Shown here: piece by piece, positions 62,546-64,000 of the stretch
How the letters are laid out: the number at the start of each line of letters is the position of its first letter
Position numbering within the stretch: position 1 is the first letter of the stretch
Assembly: GCA_946403085.1 (NCBI GenBank)
Contig: CAMIYM010000012.1
Location: 1-64,000, forward strand
Reading direction: 5' to 3'
Source of the DNA: an uncultured Clostridia bacterium
GTDB taxonomy: Bacteria; Bacillota; Clostridia; Saccharofermentanales; Saccharofermentanaceae
Length of the DNA: 64,000 nt
The notes under the pieces: generated by a model
The model's input: only the letters and a program-made list of their open reading frames with translations
Databases searched by the model: none
Told to the model about the DNA's origin: nothing
Program-made: the position numbers and the translations under genes

Positions 62546-64000
62546 TCACCAGATAGTGATCGCAAACGCTGTATCACTCTTGGAGAACTTTATCTTTCCG
62601 CTTGTCACTTTGGGCTTGAGCTTCTTTTCGTTGATCTTCGTGCCTTTCGGGAAACGGATCTTGCACATATCCGGAGAAGGGTGCTTCTTTGTAAGTATAA
62701 GACCGGTCAGGTCAAGGCAATCTCCGCTCTTCCCCTTAATAGTAAAAGCAAGTGTGCCGCCTGTGACAGCTACAGTGCCTTTGACGGTGAGCTTTCCGCC
62801 CGGCATGATGGTTATCTCCTGATAGTCCTGATTAGGAAGCTTCGCACTGCCGACATTGACTGTTACTTCAGTCCATATACTGCAGTCTTCTCTATGCTTG
62901 GGATCTGCTGATACGCTCTTAGTATCTCCTTTTGTAAGGACAGCCTTAACCAGCTTTGTTTCATAAGCCTGACGCTCTTCATAAGTGGCTGTAGGGCCTC
63001 TGTATTCCAGACTCATCTGATCGCCTTCATCGCTGATCTGATACTTAACCATACCCGCAAGAGGAGAGAGGTCACGGTCATCAGGATTCTCTTTCACATT
63101 CGATGGCCAGACTACTTTCTTATAGCTTGTGTTCCTTATCTTAACGATTCCGACACTGCACTTTACGAAGTCATCTTTGTTAAATGAAGCTTCAGATACG
63201 GACAAGTTAGACATATCGACAGAAGAAGCATTCTCCAGATCGAAAAGAGTATCCCTTCCTTTTGCCTTGGCTCCGTCCAGTTCACCTTTTATCTCAACAT
63301 GATGCCCGTCGCAATCTATGTTGACTCCATAGCAGTCATCCTTGCTTACATCAATAGAAATATCGTGCGAGAGTTTAAAGTGGTCTATGCCTTTCTTATA
63401 ACCTTCAACGAGCTCGTCAACGGAATTAACTGTAGCTCCGTCACCCGGATTACCGCTGCCTTGCTGAGGGTCTCCGGGATTATCAGGCTCTTCAGCAGAC
63501 CCGCCTCCTTCACCGTCAACCAGAGCCTTCCACTCACCGTGATCGTAATTCTCATTTGATATCCTTACTATCTCATTGAACTTATCTTTGGTCTCTACAG
63601 CAGAATCGTACGGCATCTCGCCCAGATGCTCTCTTATTCCTTCGTCAAATCTGGAACGGTAGTTCTCGAATTCTTCGTTTTCAGTTATAGACGCACCGAT
63701 ATTGATAATGACAACACCGGGTTCTGCTTTCGCAAGTCCTATAAAATCACGGATACCATCCCAGTATGGCTTGCCAAGATAATTGTTCTTACGGAAACCG
63801 GGAATATATTCGTTTGTGCCGCAATCGGCGATAAGATCCCCCTGACAGATCATGTAGAGTTCCCAGGATCCTTTGGCATTATTCCTCTCTAGTTCAAGTC
63901 TTACACCTATGTAGTTGTCGCCTGTCGCAGGTGTATATTTTCCTGAAGCATCAAAGCTGCCGTTATTGGCATCAACAACCTGTACATCCGAAGCAGTGCC
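62546..64000 (-). CDS. Large surface or secreted protein, partial (5' end outside the window)
   Basis: The frame runs from 62546 to the window edge, giving at least 484 residues without a start, since no stop occurs upstream of the first in-frame ATG at 63853. The N-terminal part seen (NNGSFDASGKYTPATGD, then WELYMICQGDLIADCGTNEY) and VVIINIGASITENEEF suggest a folded unit, followed by a Pro/Gly/Ser/Glu linker (about 63415-63520) and a C-terminal beta-rich region with right-handed-helix-like strands (KLTVKGTVAVTGGTLAF). Composition suits an extracellular or cell-surface protein. No anchor motif is visible at the C-terminus, which ends in FAITIW. Function unknown. Confidence 0.6.
   Translation of the reverse strand, partial: GTASDVQVVDANNGSFDASGKYTPATGDNYIGVRLELERNNAKGSWELYMICQGDLIADCGTNEYIPGFRKNNYLGKPYWDGIRDFIGLAKAEPGVVIINIGASITENEEFENYRSRFDEGIREHLGEMPYDSAVETKDKFNEIVRISNENYDHGEWKALVDGEGGGSAEEPDNPGDPQQGSGNPGDGATVNSVDELVEGYKKGIDHFKLSHDISIDVSKDDCYGVNIDCDGHHVEIKGELDGAKAKGRDTLFDLENASSVDMSNLSVSEASFNKDDFVKCSVGIVKIRNTSYKKVVWPSNVKENPDDRDLSPLAGMVKYQISDEGDQMSLEYRGPTATYEERQAYETKLVKAVLTKGDTKSVSADPKHREDCSIWTEVTVNVGSAKLPNQDYQEITIMPGGKLTVKGTVAVTGGTLAFTIKGKSGDCLDLTGLILTKKHPSPDMCKIRFPKGTKINEKKLKPKVTSGKIKFSKSDTAFAITIW

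Overview
The window reads as chromosome of an anaerobic, fermentative Firmicute of class Clostridia. The grounds are the gene families (Na+-pumping oxaloacetate decarboxylase, class II aldolase, L-lactate dehydrogenase, CASDH/CASDC polyamine genes, holin-like type I toxin), strong AGGAGG-type ribosome binding sites, TTGACA/TATAAT promoters and intermediate GC content. The domain-swapped GH3 enzyme is a form known from rumen and gut clostridia. Genus cannot be fixed from the sequence alone.

Layout. 1-4.6 kb (minus): str operon rpsL-rpsG-fusA-tuf with a good promoter. 4.8-8.2 kb (plus): oxaloacetate decarboxylase Na+ pump split into carboxyltransferase, gamma-like, biotin carrier and beta subunits. 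8.5-16.3 kb: an orphan PD-(D/E)XK-like protein, then on the minus strand a flotillin, an HlyIII/PAQR membrane protein, a membrane protein with a Pro-rich repeat tail, and the permuted GH3. 16.6-24.3 kb: secreted transglutaminase, lipoproteins, MATE exporter, aldolase and small unknown proteins. 24.4-27.4 kb: two-component system, then six 63-bp tandem repeats. 27.5-30.1 kb: zinc/metal ABC transporter behind a Fur-type box. 30.1-33.3 kb: NudC, PNPOx-like, Dabb and an unusual sugar-binding lipoprotein. 33.4-39.5 kb: TetR plus rifampin-phosphotransferase-like kinase with a palindromic operator, then a TIR-transmembrane-propeller protein. 39.6-45.7 kb: DHH phosphoesterase and the thiamin operon thiW-thiME-thiD-thiC under a TPP riboswitch with terminator. 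45.7-46.1 kb: type I toxin and antisense RNA. 46.2-47.2 kb: HExxH lipoprotein. 47.2-53.3 kb: polyamine operon speA-speE-speB-CASDH-CASDC behind a roughly 370-nt structured leader. 53.5-62.4 kb: tRNA-Arg(CCG), mfd, pth, glmU, ldh, thrS. 62.5 kb to the end: a partial large secreted-type protein.

How the parts fit. The polyamine operon converts arginine to agmatine, putrescine and spermidine, with genes for two different last steps. The thiamin operon makes and joins both halves of thiamin phosphate and can salvage thiazole. The decarboxylase pump couples oxaloacetate (or a related acid) decarboxylation to Na+ export.

Most worth following up: (1) the structured speA leader RNA with an intrinsic terminator and small ORFs; (2) the holin-like toxin/antisense RNA pair, whose coding sequence is only 38 codons; (3) the TIR-TM-propeller protein; (4) the 63-bp tandem repeat array; (5) three related AT-rich palindromes lying at both ends of the polyamine operon.
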